A DNA stretch of 64,000 bases from Bimastos eiseni (Eukaryota; Annelida; Clitellata; Crassiclitellata; Lumbricidae), in assembly GCA_959347315.1 (NCBI GenBank), contig OY365806.1, positions 58,472,482-58,536,481 of the forward strand, read 5' to 3'. Under the pieces are notes generated by a model. It saw only the letters and a program-made list of their open reading frames with translations, did no database searches and was not told the origin of the DNA. Below, piece by piece: positions 1-11,827 of the stretch (position 1 is its first letter; each line of letters opens with the position of its first letter). A program made the position numbers and the translations under genes.

Positions 1-239
1 TAGTCAGCGATTTATTTGGCTTTAGTTCTGAAATTAATATTCCATTATCTTAAGACTGAACAATCTTAACAGACTTTAATTATAGAACAAATATTAAATA
101 AATATTGTAATTACGATGTCGAAATTATCCTATTTTATAATATAAACATGCTCATGTTGACGTCATAATTAGACATTTGGCATGCGTACGTAGGCCTACA
201 CACTCTGTCGAGGCTTCGTCTCCTACCTCAGAACCCATC

Positions 240-358
240 TTCATTTTACGCCTTTCTTAAAACTGTCGTTTTCAGCCGAGAGTTAGGCCGGGAGCGCCTC
301 TGAGTAGATATCTTGAAGGGGCGCTATATCAAGTATTTTTGATTGATTGATTGTTTTA
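240..358 (+). mobile_element. LINE 3' end fragment
   Basis: A short + strand stretch with GCGCCTCTGAGTAGATATC and GGCGCTATATCA, ending in a TGATTGATTGATTG tail. The same 3' terminal signature occurs at 7880-7965 and, in diverged form, at the ends of the intronic LINE remnants (10790-10850 and 57060-57105). It reads as the 3' untranslated end of a 5'-truncated CR1/L2-like element. It lies tail to tail with the minus-strand LINE that follows. Confidence 0.5.
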
Positions 359-359
359 T

Positions 360-900
360 ATTCTATTCTATTTACGGATTTATAAAGCGCCTCTCACAGT
401 ACAACCTAATCAGAGGCGCTCACAGTGCGAAAAACCCCTAGAGAAAAGAAAAGTCTTAAGAGAACGAGCAGAAACAGTTGTGCTACTAGATAAGATGGCA
501 GCATGAGTCACAGCAGGAAGGCTGTTCCATAGCGAAGGGCTAACAGAGGCATAGGCACGATGCCAAGCTGTGGCAGTTCTAGACCAAGGTACTAGAAGTT
601 CCTGACGGTCTAAAGAGCGGAGAGGACGTCCAGAGGTAGCCGAGATAGGTTGCCTGATAAGATCACAAGAATATAGCGTGGAGCCTGACCCAGAAACGCT
701 TTGCATGTAAGAAAGAGGATGTTGAACTGAATCCTATCAGTTAGGAGAAGCCAATGAAGATGTTGAGTCATGAAAGTAGAGATATGTGAGAAACGTGGAA
801 GACGGGCAATCAAACGAGCAGATGCGTTGAGTACAGACTGGAGCATGAAAGTGACAGCAAATTGGTTTACAAGAGATTTAGCAGTTTGCATTAACGTGCT
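360..900 (-). mobile_element. LINE (CR1/L2-like) reverse transcriptase C-terminal fragment
   Basis: Two overlapping minus-strand frames give the typical end of a non-LTR retrotransposon reverse transcriptase. The first (610-891) contains NASARLIARLPRFSHIS and ILFLTCKAFLGQAPRYI. The second (410-706) contains LWNSLP and ends in SLKTFLF. These are conserved positions of the RT thumb region in CR1/L2-type elements. The frame shift between them and the lack of the catalytic palm show a 5'-truncated, dead copy. The exact clade is an inference. Confidence 0.75.
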
Positions 901-1612
901 CTAGCCTACTTGTTAAGTTTATGGGTCATATTCGAGATAAGTATTCACTCGGGCGTTATTTTCTTCGGGGCGCGTAGCCGTTAAGGCTATTGACAGAGGA
1001 TAGCCTAATTGTTGTATGGCCTACCCAAAAACTAACAAAATATTTGTGTGCGTATCTCCAACAGAAAAAAACATGTCAGAAACGCTCTTTGATAATTTAT
1101 TAATTAGAATAGATTATTAGAATTAGAATATCTAACAATATTTAGTATGCTACACTGTTCTATTATTATCATAATATGGGACTAAAGTAAGTATGGCATT
1201 TCAAAACCTGTGATTATTATCTGTTTTTGCACGAACAATTTATTTTAAATTTTACAATTTTTTGTGTAGTCCTACCTCTTGGAAATAGCTGGCGTGCCCC
1301 TAGGGGTACGCGTACCACAGGCTGAACATCGCTGGGCTATGCACTATTATATCTAGCTGGATTTCTTTGACGTGTTTTGTACGTCCGTTTACAAGATCAT
1401 TCTGCTTGACATAGGCTACGCATCCTCTGCTGTCATTTGGACGCGCGACAGACCACATACATCTATGCAAATATTTATTTCTATATGTGGTATTATGCAG
1501 GCCTACATATGCGCAGTGCTCGACGTGGAAAATTTCACTAAACGGAACGGAACACTAGTTAATTTCTTGGACCATTCACTAGACAATAATAAGGTTAAAT
1601 GAAAAACATGAA

Positions 1613-1926
1613 TTAGTCACTATCAGATGTGTAACAAGGTTTCGGAAAATGGGGAGGGCATAATTTGCAAAATATTGCGCAAAGCGCAAAAAAAATTTTT
1701 TGTCCCCTACTTTTTGAATTTTGCCTCTCAGAAATGTGAAAAATGGGGGCACGAATAATTTTAGCAATAGTTATCTTAAAGTGCCATTGGAGAAACATGA
1801 AAGAACCGATTTGGGGGCACATGGCGGGTACTGAGCACTAAAAATGGAGGGGCCTTGCCCCCCCCCCCGTTTTGAAACTTGGGCACCGGTGCCCCCCTGC
1901 CCCCGCTTGTTACACTCCGGTCACTA
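1613..1926. mobile_element. MITE-like element with imperfect terminal inverted repeats
   Basis: The left end (AGTCACTATCAGATGTGTAA) and the reverse complement of the right end (TAGTGACCGGAGTGTAACAA) share an inverted terminal signature ending in GTAACAAG. The 314-bp segment has no coding potential and contains C-runs near 1860. Short non-autonomous DNA transposons look like this. No target duplication is clear. Confidence 0.4.
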
Positions 1927-2559
1927 TTAAAAAATTATATAATTACGGCATTCGTTATTTGCCTTTGTCAATGTTGTAGGCCTATAGGCTTGGCATACTG
2001 GCAGACTGACACTCAACTTAATTTTTGTGTAGATTTATTTTTTACCACTCTGTAATGCGTTTTCATATGCTTGTAGATGAGTGTCTACTGCTGAGTTTCT
2101 ATAGTGTTGCCGTTAGTTAATATAGAACAATCGTGACATGATTTAGAAATTGTTAGATTTTTCACTAAATATTCCGAAATTTTTCGATTTGCATACTAAT
2201 AAATATGAAAACACGAATACGACCATTATTAGGAAGTGAGAAGACTGCATCGGACCGTTGCGCGAAAATATCAAAAATAGGCCATAAATAAGACGAGCTT
2301 CAAAAATAAGAATGACGTCAATCGCTGTGGGTTGACCTTGGCCTCATTTAAGTCACAAAGGCAGCTTGTGACAAAGCCTTTCTACGTAGTACGTGTGAAG
2401 GTATATGAAGCCAGTTCTGCGATGGATTGAGCTAAGTTTCAGTGGAGACGACGATCGCATCATCAAGTGTCCTCAGATCATCGGTTCTTTTCTCGTTACT
2501 CCTGTCATCGAGGTAAGAAGATGTTAGGATCGCACACTGCCTTGGTCTCAGAGGCAATT

Positions 2560-2720
2560 GTAGCTGTATTCAGATTTATATATCGCCTGCTCAAGAAAGC
2601 TCATTATAGGCGTTCCCGAGGGAACACAATGAAACCACGACCGAACAAAAATGGTCTCCAACAGTTTGCGGAACTGCGGTGAAGACAGATTGAATGGTTC
2701 ATCACCCTGGTTGTTCGGCA
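2560..2720. repeat. Dispersed repeat present in all three units
   Basis: The block includes TTTATATATCGCC, GGCGTTCCCGAGGGAAC and ACACAATGAAACCACGA. Related copies occur at 25660-25900 (two in tandem) and 49745-49960 (two in tandem). It may be an old LINE or SINE 3' segment that existed before the segmental duplication. It does not encode protein. Confidence 0.45.
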
Positions 2721-2984
2721 ACTAATTTTAGAAGGATGCATAATGAAAGGCGATAGATTTGCATTTCACGTTCTGAGACATTTCAGTGCGTTCGCAGTGC
2801 TTTGATAAGTCCACACATTATTTTGTGTAGGATGCTAAAAATATCCGCTTAAATATTACTTCGTAAATACTAATGACCTCTTGATACATTCACGACTATA
2901 ATGGAGCGAAAGCTAAAGTCTCGTGTAGGTCTAAGTTGACGCTTGTTTTGTAGTCTGTGCTTTATAGATCTTTACAATGCGTTC

Positions 2985-3115
2985 AATTTTCATGACAAGA
3001 CCCAATCCAACACATCCAAAATGAACCCCGACCCGACTTCTGAAGTAAAATATCTGACCCGACCCATGTAGTGCATAACCCGACCCAGTCCGACCTGATC
3101 CGCATTTTGTGCTAA
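2985..3115. repeat. CCCGACCC-rich dispersed repeat
   Basis: Contains several CCGACCCGAC-like runs. A matching copy in the same orientation lies at 26690-26800 (unit 2), and an inverted copy (GGGTTGGGTTCGGGTCAG) at 46550-46660. The inverted copy is joined to inverted material matching about 3780-3860 at 46190-46260. This suggests a local rearrangement rather than two independent insertions. Confidence 0.45.
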
Positions 3116-4016
3116 TTTTACTAATATTATTTTCAAATTCTAATGTGGCAAAAACGCAATACAGCAGAATAATAAAACTTAATATTGATATTTTGAGCTC
3201 ATAATCATTAGTCATATAGGTGCAGATACCCTTCGTTTGCTCCATTTATTATTGCCTAAACTTAAATTTATGCAGAAGAATATCGGATATTTCTTGGTAC
3301 GTGAGAGTCGGGCGGGCATGCCCAAGTGTTGCATCCTTAGCTATGTAACTTGCACGCCTATCCGAAAGAGTCACCGAAATCAGATCGCTTTTTTACCCTC
3401 TTTTATTTAACTTGGCTTGCGTAAAGTTTGTCTTGGTTAGACGTCGGTTCTTTGGTTCGTCGAGGTCATTCAACTCTTTTTTCGGTATGTTCCTGTCAAC
3501 CTACAGAACTGAAATTTTGCACATATGTAACGCTTGGATGACAATGCAATGAGTCAAATAACTCAAAAAATTGAGAAAACAATAAAAAAATAATGAGCAA
3601 AATTAAATTTCGTTTACACGCTCGAACGAGTCCTCATTGACGAGCCCCACTCTGGCAAGTTTACATCATAAATGATCTCTTAAGTAAATGGATCGATTAC
3701 GCCATCTACCAGATTAGCAAAAGTCAATAAAAGAGGGTCCCGAAAAACCCATGTTTTTACTTTCACTTGTTTCTCATAAATTATTAAGAAATTATCCCAT
3801 TGGACATCTAGAGCAAAGTTCGGTGTTAGAACGAATAACCCGGTGTTGCCCAAACTTTTTCTCGCCATATTCAAGTTAGCTGATAGTAACTGATAACAGC
3901 ATGATCCCATAAAAATATGACCGTCTTAGAGAACGTGAAACATTAACTCACTCAGATGATTTTATCTCTAATTTATTATATTCATATAATATCTCAGCGA
4001 AAGGGTAATATCAAGT

Positions 4017-4257
4017 GGCGCGATTGACTTCTGAGACGAAGAATAGGACTACTCAAGCATGCCAGAGTCTTTGTCTCAGTTTGAGCCGAGTTTGGTGGTA
4101 TCCATTCAAATGGGCATGCGGTGTTGAAGGATATCACACCATTATTGCCCTCAATGCAAAGTTATGTAGGTTTAGGTCATATATGACCGCTGTAAAGAAC
4201 GCGAAACATCAGGACACTGAATAAGTGCCAGATTTTTCGTCTCAGAAGTCAATCGCG
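4017..4257. repeat. Fold-back element, unit 1 copy (long loop)
   Basis: Inverted arms GCGCGATTGACTTCTGAGAC (from 4017) and its near-perfect reverse complement (ending 4257) enclose about 190 bp. The unit 2 copy at 27474-27548 has the same arms around only about 30 bp. The unit 1 loop has therefore gained, or the unit 2 loop has lost, about 165 bp. No coding capacity. A hairpin-forming MITE is the simplest reading. Confidence 0.6.
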
Positions 4258-4615
4258 CGTATTAGATTTCAATTGGCTTTGCCATAGCCTTGGGTTTCTC
4301 TTCTGGCGTTCTGCCCTCGGTCAGGAGCGTTGAGGATCTCTTGCCAATGAGCGAATGCACAGACAATGTAAACGGTAACGAATCATCATGGAAGGCACAG
4401 AGCTGTATATTCAGCTCTGTGAAAAAGTGGTGGATTTAAATGGGTGACCCTAACAGGTATTCGTGACCAACCTCCGTGGACAACTCTGACTGCCCAAGCG
4501 CCCTTTAACCAGTTATTTCTTATACCAGTGTTTTCAAAGAGAGATACTCAACCAAGTACCAACGATAGTAACCATTGCAATACGGCCAAGACTTTTCTAA
4601 CATACGAAGACATTT

Positions 4616-4822
4616 TCAGAAGAACAAACAACCCTGATTTAAAAAATGCTCGACGGTTGTCCTCAGTACAACCCATCCGAAGTGTTTAAATCCAAATGGT
4701 GATCTTCGGTAGGGCCAACTAAGAAACGCGTCACAAATTAGAAGAAGTACATGTCCAAACACTTCAGAAATTACGAAAACAAGGGTGATTGCACGGTAAT
4801 TGTCTGGGTCGCCTCGATTCAA
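4616..4822 (-). mobile_element. LINE reverse transcriptase fragment (fingers region)
   Basis: A minus-strand frame has NRGDPDNYRAITLV followed by VFGHVLLL and, after a gap, FGFKHFG. This matches the order found in non-LTR reverse transcriptases (a GDP-x-NYR-x-I-x-L block, then QFGF) upstream of the catalytic palm. Only about 68 codons remain and no YADD is present. It is a fragment of an element different from the CR1/L2-like tails elsewhere. Confidence 0.6.
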
Positions 4823-4899
4823 AGTTGTGTCAACAGAATAATTTCATTAGTTAATTATATTCAGGACGGGGTGGACTTCTGATTCGGCCCTCAAACCCC

Positions 4900-5265
4900 C
4901 CAATCCCCCGTGCAAGATAACTGCGTCATGCTGATGCTGGAGTCTGATCTTTTCAATGCCACGTCGTGTGAACTTTTGACTGTTACTTCGTTAGCTCAGT
5001 TTCATCAGGTCATGCATGAAGTCCTTGCCACTCGAGAGAGGTTTAGAGTGGCCGTCGTCATTTCTGTCACTTCCGAAGAGGACCTGTTGGTCAGCGCGCC
5101 TGGGTATCTCTTGGATGGACACCGACGTAACGATCGACCAACTAAGAATAGAAAATCCTGAGTGCCTCGATCTCAGATAGGGCTTCTAATTCATTGACCA
5201 TATAGAATCTTTCTGGACTTCTTAAACTTCGGCTTCCCAATTCCGATGGAATACCACGTCGTGTG
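4900..5265 (-). pseudogene. Gypsy-type RNase H remnant (unit 1 copy)
   Basis: This stretch aligns with the clearer RNase H remnant at 51638-52030 in unit 3. Shared landmarks are ACTAAGAATAGAAAAT-like sequence near 5140 and a GGCTTCTAATTCA block near 5182. Continuity resumes in unit 3 at 53515 with AATTCCGATGGAATA, found here at 5237. Unit 1 therefore shows the locus without the 1.46-kb insertion present in unit 3. Too decayed to translate. Confidence 0.4.
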
Positions 5266-5269
5266 TTAC

Positions 5270-7290
5270 AGTAGTCGTAGGCCTTATTGCCATAAAGCGT
5301 AATCGAATGCAATCTCAGAGTCGTCGTCCAATACGTTCATGTCAGAAAAGGCAGGCGATCAACGCGGCCTTCGGGGTCTGGAAGGCTTGCTCACAGGAAG
5401 TGGGACATAGAAATGTAACATCTTTGCCTTTGGCAGTTCGTTCAGTGGAGCAGCAATTCAGGCGCTGTGATAGATTTTCTTTGATCACAATATGCTTTAT
5501 ATCACACATGCCTTATAGCAATCCTCTTGTTAACGCAGTTTTGCTAACCGGCTTTTATTACCTTGATGTTTAGGTTCATTCGCTAAATTTTAGATTTGTT
5601 CACTCCGCAAACTTTTTCTGACACTTTGTCACTATCGCCAGTGATTTCCACGTATATTATAAGCCTATCATCGCGATCGTTTTATTTTACTTGACTTGAG
5701 AACCCATGTAATTATATAGTCTTAGACTTTTAGTTTTATTCTTTCTTATGAATCTCTTCGGATATTCCTCTTCTGTGCTTCCGAAACCGTTTCGTTTTCC
5801 ACGATGTACGTACGGAACATAGTGGTGTCATAGAATTACTCGGCATTAGGCTTATAAAAATATTGTTGGTAATACTGCAATGAGAATGGGTCTTTACGGA
5901 TATCATTCTTATATCTAGCAGGGCTTTCATCTGCCAATTCAGTCAAGAGTTCTACTTTTCCGTGGCTCTAACAAAAATCATGACCGCCGAACATTATTAT
6001 CTTGGAGTTGCACGATTCACTGTTGTCATTAAGTTCATTATTAATTGACTTAGAGTTCTAATTAAGTCGCTATGTCAGTTGCCCTTCTTCAGTCTAAGTT
6101 ATGCCCTCGCACAGCCAGTAACAACTCTGTCTTAATAGTAATCTCCAAATTTCTAAAGTGCCAATCGAATGCCAAGTTCAGAGCACTAGCTTATTCACAA
6201 GGGTAATCCGAGAGATCAAAGTCTAATTTGGTGGAATGGTCGCCGTAGTGAAAACATAGAACCACATCAACTCGATCAGGACAGATTTAAACTGAAACAG
6301 TTTAAATAACAAATGAATGCCACTAAGATGTGCACGAATAACAACTGCAGACAAATCTCGCAGTATGTCAACTAAATAACTAGTCCTGCAATAGACTTAA
6401 AAAGCTGCTTCAATATCCTAATAGGTCAAATTTAAAAAAATTTGAATTTTAACAGAAATTAAAATGAAAAGTTAAATATATTACTTCAAGTAAGTTGAAT
6501 TTTGAAGGTGTACGTTTGCCTTCATTAAACGTATAATAGACAGCATTTGAGTTGAACACAATAGGTAGGTTCTTCAATGCTTAAAGCCGACATAATAATA
6601 CAAACATTTGACGCAAACAACAATTCAAGCTACGTCATAATTGACTAGAACACGTTCCGTGCAAAAGGAGCACATTGCTCTGTAAATGGGAGGGGCGCAT
6701 GGACAAAAAGGGAGGGCATAAAACAAGCACAATTTTCACAATCTTTATTATTTTGGTACCCCTCCACTTTCAAAACGCTGCCGGCGCCACTGAACCAACC
6801 AACGGATTCCAGTCAGCAGTTATAGATGATATGGATTAGAGTTTGTGGACCAGGTGATGTCGATAGGGTCAAAGGGCTCAAATTGGCAACGCTCGCAGTC
6901 CACGAAGCATCATCGCCAAGCAGAATGACGTACTAATTCGTCAAGGCGCCAGATGGAGGACTACATAGGATACCACTTAAAATTAATAGTGTTAGTAATT
7001 GTCAAATTTCAGTATATGAATTTAGACATGATCAATGGCTATCGATCAAGACAATCCCAATGACCCGCTTCGGTGCCCGTCCTACACTGAGAGCAAAAGT
7101 AAACTCTACAGAGGGCGTATACAGTACTATAGGCTTGCCTGTGCCAGACAAGACTCATTTCAGAACAGGAACAGGAATAATAAGGAATGAGTTTTATACA
7201 ACCACGTAGGATTAGTCGATGTGCAAAAATTGATTCTAAACGTACAAAATTATGGGAAGAAGGACAATCCAAGAGCCAATTTGGTTATGA
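5270..7290. other. No gene recognised; old repeat debris
   Basis: No ORF here has family resemblance. The stretch 5939-6420 is homologous to 28200-28680 in unit 2. A GC-rich patch at 6670-6790 (GGGAGGGGCGCATGG) resembles non-autonomous element debris. Otherwise AT-rich and featureless. Confidence 0.5.
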
Positions 7291-7660
7291 TCTACAAAAC
7301 CATCATCACCAGTACACCTACCTATGTTCATGCTCTACTAACTCCTTACATTGCTCCTCGTTGCTTACGATCATCAAGTACAGGCCTTTAAGTTGAACCA
7401 CGATGGAGAACAGTTATGGGCTCTCGTGCATTTCATGTATCTGCTCCTAGGGAATAGAATCGACTGCCACTCTCTCTTCGTAGCTCAAATTCACTTCCTT
7501 CCTTCAAAAAGCGACTCAAAACTCACTATTTCTCTTTGACTTTCAAGGATTTGGAAATCTAATTGCATCTTCTCCTGGTGACTGACTATCCGCGCCTCAG
7601 ATTCACATTTAGGTGTGACCTTGTGCGCGTTACAAATTTAATAATAATAATAATCTCGTA
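7290..7660 (+). mobile_element. LINE (CR1/L2-like) reverse transcriptase tail with stop codons
   Basis: One + strand frame reads through the thumb-region signature with APRCLRSSSTGL near 7345, SRAFHVSAPRE near 7420, and SLPSFKKRLKTHYFSL near 7495. It is interrupted by at least two stop codons. A short (AAT)n tract at 7641-7655 resembles the microsatellite tails of CR1/L2 elements. It is a dead, 5'-truncated insertion about 1 kb upstream of tyrosinase A. Confidence 0.75.
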
Positions 7661-7879
7661 GAGTTTTAACGGAACACGGACAGTTTCATTTTAGACAATA
7701 TCTGTTATTCCACCGATTGTCGAGCGATAGTTGGTAGCAACGGGGCCAACTTGAATATCAAAATCTAGGTGTATTGTTACTAGGCACAAAATTGTCAGAA
7801 CAAAAAATATTGGGTGACTATAGATGACGCTTCGGCTTGTGGACACACCGGTTTTGACTCGGCTGCTTTGGGTGGATTT

Positions 7880-7965
7880 AGAAAACAGTTACTTTTCAGC
7901 CGCGGTTAGGTCTGGATTGCCTCTGAGTAGATATCTTAAAGTGACGCTATATCATGTCTTTTGAT
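7880..7965 (+). mobile_element. LINE 3' end fragment
   Basis: Carries CCTCTGAGTAGATATCTTAA and GACGCTATATCA, the same 3' terminal signature as at 240-358. Confidence 0.45.
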
Positions 7966-8499
7966 TGCTAGATTTTTGCATGAATCGGGTTTTATGATCG
8001 CATTATTGCGGGGAAAATGTCTCAGCCGACTAATCGAAAAATGCTAACACTAATTAAAAAATGCAATCACCATCAAGTAAAAGTGTTCCCGTTTATGCTG
8101 TTTTGTCCAGTATATCCTGGTATAGCATTTACTGAAGCGCTAAGACTACTGGTTTTTTCTTTATTTATACCTAGCACCAAGAAATATTGTGCTAAACACG
8201 CTTTTGCAAATGTCTAGCTCCGGATAGTGTCGTCATTGCAACCATATTTCATATTTTCAACCTGTGATAAAACTAGTACTTTATATTGAAGCATAAACCT
8301 ATCACTTTGTGGACTAATTGAATAAGTTTGTTGACATAACGACGCTTTGAAAAGATCAAATTGAATTTTAGCTTCTATAGAAATTGATGTGGAACATAAG
8401 CAAAATCTGGAAAATCAACTCAGATCATTAACGAAATCACCCTGAAACACTTGATAGAGCAGCCCCTGTAAAGTTGTACAGCTATGGAGCCTATGGTTC

Positions 8500-8699
8500 A
8501 AATGATTTTGCCTTGCTTTACCAAAGCGTGTATGAATCCTCGGATTTAAGGGAATCTACAAGTGACTGAACTCGCATCTGATTCTAAATGGTTCCATTAA
8601 CTGTTCTGATGATTAATAATTGCATGGTTCTGATAAATTTTGTGTTTTTATCGCTATCGCCAGGTTTCCTAAAGTAAAAGCGCGTAAAGTACAGCTACC
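8500..8699 (+). promoter_or_regulatory. Conserved 5' flank of tyrosinase A (putative promoter / 5' UTR)
   Basis: Two blocks are conserved upstream of all three tyrosinases. One has TTTTGCCTTGCTTTACCAA (near 8505). The other has GGTTCTGATAAATTT and ATCGCTATCGCCAG (8627-8675), ending just before the start ATG. The second block recurs at 29365-29402 and 54895-54928. Conservation could reflect cis-regulation, 5' UTR, or only the recent duplication. No clear TATA box at a fixed position. Confidence 0.4.
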
Positions 8700-9109
8700 A
8701 TGCGGTGGATTTATGTCGCCATGATCAGCCTGTGTTGTTGGGAAGCGGACGCTCTTTTGAAGGAGCTCCTGCTTCCACTGAGAAAGATGCTCGACGATTG
8801 GCTTAATCCTAGATTCGCATGGTTCGGGATACCACTGCCGATTAGCAAAATTTTTGACCAACCGGACACTCCAGAAAAGCCTCCAGAGGGTCCCCCTCCC
8901 GGAGTGAGAAAGGAATGTCGAACCCTCACCGATGCAGAACGATCGCTCTTGTTCCAAGGGTTTCAATATCTCTTCGTCACTAAAGACAAATCGACGCTCA
9001 ACGTCTTCACATTCTACGAGGTCTTCATGTCCCAGCATAATTCGATGCAGGCACCCAGCGCGCATTTCGGTCCGTGCTTTCCAGGATGGCACCGAGAATT
9101 TCTCTTGAG
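8700..9109 (+). CDS. Tyrosinase A, exon 1 (signal peptide and CuA site)
   Basis: First coding exon of a secreted type-3 copper oxidase. This family hydroxylates monophenols and oxidises o-diphenols to quinones, in pigment formation, cuticle or shell hardening, or defence. The ATG opens MRWIYVAMISLCC, a hydrophobic start with a likely signal cleavage near residue 18. The CuA site follows with His113, His122 and His131 (SQH, AHFGP, GWHREF), the expected spacing. The exon ends at AG|GTAATG, splitting an Arg codon in phase 2. The start is supported by alignment with the two paralogues, which also begin MRW. The first 70 residues are the most variable part of the family here, with a Pro-rich insert (EKPPEGPPPG). 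Antisense and alternate-frame ORFs over this exon are shadows. Confidence 0.9.
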
Positions 9110-9189
9110 GTAATGTAAATGATTGGAATACTGTTTCATTTGCGGTCATTAACTCATCCTAATGCATCCGAAAATTTTAAAAAATCCAC

Positions 9190-9800
9190 CCGATCCTGCA
9201 CCTTCCTTGCTTTCTGCTCCTCAATCAAATCTGCCTTATCGGCAACGCTGCCTCTAATATATTCTGCCTCTTCTCTTCTTTGACTCCTATCACTTTAACG
9301 GCTACTCTGCCTTCCAATATATCTGCTTCTCTTTTGACTTCTAATCCCATCCATTTGCCTTTCATTTTCTCTGCCTCTTCTCTTCTCCGTGTAGTATTGT
9401 AGGGATACAGCGTATACTCAAGGAACTAGACAACGGAAGTAGAAAGAAAGAAGAGGAAATAAGTAGCAGCGTTAGTTGGGACTTGAAACTGGACGTTAAT
9501 CATGTTATGAAAATATAAAGTGGACAATAAAGATATAGAAAGTGTGAAACAAGGATATTACATTCCCCTTCCTCTCTGTGCTCTGCTTTCCTCTCCTTTG
9601 CCTCCTCTCTCCTCAACGACTACTTTGACCAATCACTAGGCCACTCCTCTCCTCTCATCTACTGATCCTTTCTTAGCCTCTCACCTTTCTCTGCCTTCTC
9701 TCTCTCTCTCTCTCTCTCCTCTTCTGTTTGCTTACTCTCTATCTCTTCCTCTCCATTGCCGCCTCTCTCCTTAGCGGCTACTCTGTCTCTGGTCTCTCTT
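9190..9800 (+). repeat. Pyrimidine-rich CTCTGCCTC-type tract in intron A
   Basis: Irregular runs of CTCTGCC, TCTTCTCT and (TC)n. Equivalent tracts lie at 29935-30120 in intron B and 55480-55900 in intron C. The long open frames in these stretches reflect low complexity and are not genes. Confidence 0.7.
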
Positions 9801-10139
9801 CTCTGAGGAAAGCGGCTGCGGTCTAACCTGGACATCGAACTCTGGATGACCTCACTCTCTTGTTGCGGTGCTCGTGAAGAAACAAGTGCTACACAATAAA
9901 ATACACTTAAGAAATTTGGCATTTCCGATATGAATTTTCAAACGTGATATATATATATAGACCGTATATGCCTATGCCTGCTAAGGTTTGTCTAGACACG
10001 TTTAGATCTACTTTGGTCTGTCTTATTTTTTTTCTGCATAGATGCCATCAGACCCAGGTCTGTCTAAATCTGTCTAAGCTTGTCTACGGTTATGTGTCTA
10101 GGTGTATATTTTCGTTTCATGAGAAACAAACTGACAAAC

Positions 10140-10192
10140 CGGTCTGTCTATCTGTCTATCTGTCTATCTGTCTATCTGTCTATCTGTCTAGT
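10140..10192 (+). repeat. Octamer microsatellite (TCTGTCTA)n
   Basis: Six to seven near-perfect 8-bp repeats inside intron A, within a wider GTCTA-rich stretch (9990-10200). Similar GTCTA-rich sequence occurs at 30270-30330 and 56030-56230 in the other introns. Confidence 0.85.
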
Positions 10193-10227
10193 TCTGCCTT
10201 GATCTGTCGTATAAACCTGCCATAATT

Positions 10228-10860
10228 ATGGTTTGTGTGGAACATTCTGTTCGTATTTTTCATGTAGCTCAGAGCCATCAGATGATTGGTGCCTTCCTGT
10301 GTCTCAACTCACAACCACCACGTGCGTTTGTCTGCTCCAGCCCAGACTACTGCAACTCACTTCTTGTGGGGCTCCAGAAACAGCCTCTTTCCTCTTTTCC
10401 ATTAGTCTTAGCTTCAGCTAGGCTCATAGCCCGACACACTCGCTTTGTACATATCTTTACATATGTGGCTGAAGTTTTGCATTGCCTTCCTATCACCGTG
10501 TGTATCAATTTACTACAAGAACCTCTTTCCAGTATCCACAGACCAGCTAGGCAGTGCCCCGAGAAATCTCTCGGACTATTATTTTGTGAAAGCCGTTATC
10601 TGCAACTTCATATAGTTCTTTGCGCTATTTCGATCGTCTTGATCACTGTGTCGGTATGACTAAAACTGTCTTGGTCCAATGCCGGGAGTTTGATATTGTG
10701 TGTCCATCTACCTGGAATGACCTTCCTTCATCACTAAGGGCTAAACTAATGTCTCCATACGCCTCTCACTCTCCAAAGACATTTCATTTCCACTGGGTTT
10801 TCATGCTGAGAGTGCATTCTGAGTAGTTTTCGAGAAGCGCTATATGAATTATGAATTTAA
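10228..10860 (+). mobile_element. LINE (CR1/L2-like) remnant in intron A
   Basis: A + strand frame contains PDYCNSLLVGLQ and SARLIARHTRFVHI. After a frame change comes STWNDLPSSLRAKL and then a 3' end with GAGTAGTTTTCGAGAAGCGCTATAT. These match the RT C terminus and 3' UTR of CR1/L2-type LINEs. Homologous pieces occupy the introns of B (30340-30720) and C (56505-57110), so the insertion predates the tyrosinase duplications. Confidence 0.75.
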
Positions 10861-11031
10861 AGATACTATACGCTGCGACACGATATGTGCACAAATGTTT
10901 TCTATCTGTTTAGGCGCATGTACTGGTTATTGTGCCGTTCTATGTGTGAGATATCATTCTTTTCCTGAGAACATTTAGATTATCTAGCTGTTGAATTTTA
11001 ATGCATGAGATTCTGTGTTGCTTTGAGTCAG

Positions 11032-11827
11032 ATTGGAGAAGGAGCTGAAGAAATTCAATAAAGCGATCAACTTGTGCTACTGGGATACGACGCTCGACAG
11101 GTGGCTGCCCGACGCATCTCAATCTGCTCTATGGACACCCGAATTTTTCGGGAATGGTCAGGGGTACGTGACGACTGGATTTGCTGCCAATCGAGCGGCT
11201 CAACCAGGTCTTTCACCAGCTTGCGCCCAGGACTGGCCGAACCTTTATCGACAAGTCGGAGGAAACAGCTATCTCTACGACGACAACAAAATCAATAATG
11301 CTTTGAATGGCTCCTATACTTTCCCCAATCTTATGCAACCATACACTACTAACACTTTTGAAGCCAACCACGGAGGGGTTCACGTATTCGTCGGTGGTCA
11401 CATGTCGTTTATTAGCTGTGCTGTGCTCGACCCAGTCTTTTGGTTTCATCACACATTCATTGATTTTCTGTGGGAGAGGTTTCGAGATATCCAGCCGACG
11501 AACAAAGAGACGGACTATCCAAATGACGCAGACGTTCCTGCGAATCACCATGCAACCGATTCCATGAAGCCCTTCAAGAAGTACAAATGCATCGACGGAC
11601 TGAGTAACAAGTACATTCCAGGGATCTACACCTACGTGCCTTCGCCAAGGGACTGTACAAATCACACAGACTGTGGTGGAAAGGCTCTTTGGTGCAACAG
11701 CGGAAGATGCACGGCCCGCGTTGGACCAGGTGGTGAGATGGTCCCCACTTGGCCCAACGCCGCCTGCCTCATTACTGGTTGCGCCAATTCACAAAACGTC
11801 AACAGTGTTTGCACATGTGTTCCCTAG
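11032..11827 (+). CDS. Tyrosinase A, exon 2 (CuB site and Cys-rich tail)
   Basis: Second and last coding exon, following an AG acceptor at 11030-11031 and restoring the split Arg codon. With exon 1 it gives 401 aa. The CuB site is visible as NHGGVH (His250, His254) and WFHHTFID (ligand His277, the second His of the pair), with the usual DPVFW block before it. After residue 300 a Cys-rich tail follows (CTNHTDCGGKALWC, SGRC, AACLITGC, CTC). No membrane segment is seen, so secretion is expected. From about 11254 to the stop the DNA is nearly identical to gene B. Residues around 190-208 are a divergent patch with three extra codons compared with gene B. Substrate preference cannot be read from sequence. 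Confidence 0.92.

Larger units (their letters stand above)
9110..11031 (+). other. Intron of tyrosinase A
   Basis: A 1922-nt phase-2 intron with GT at 9110 and AG at 11030-11031. It holds a long pyrimidine-rich tract (9190-9800, repeats of CTCTGCCTCTTCTCT type), a short octamer microsatellite (10140-10190) and a LINE remnant (10228-10860). The introns of the other two paralogues have the same layout, so it predates the gene duplications. Confidence 0.85.

Noticed and set aside
1835..1925. C-run and GGGGGCACC-rich patch as a possible G-quadruplex or promoter
   Set aside because: It lies inside a MITE-like repeat, and similar patches occur at 6670-6790, 23020-23130 and 24066-24215, so repeat debris explains it.
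8613..9149. 178-codon antisense ORF over tyrosinase A exon 1
   Set aside because: Shadow of the conserved coding exon. The real frame has signal peptide, CuA site and splice donor, and is shared with B and C.
11213..11665. 150-codon antisense ORF, with a near-copy at 30979-31506
   Set aside because: Both are antisense to the nearly identical exon 2 of tyrosinases A and B, and are conserved only because the sense strand is.
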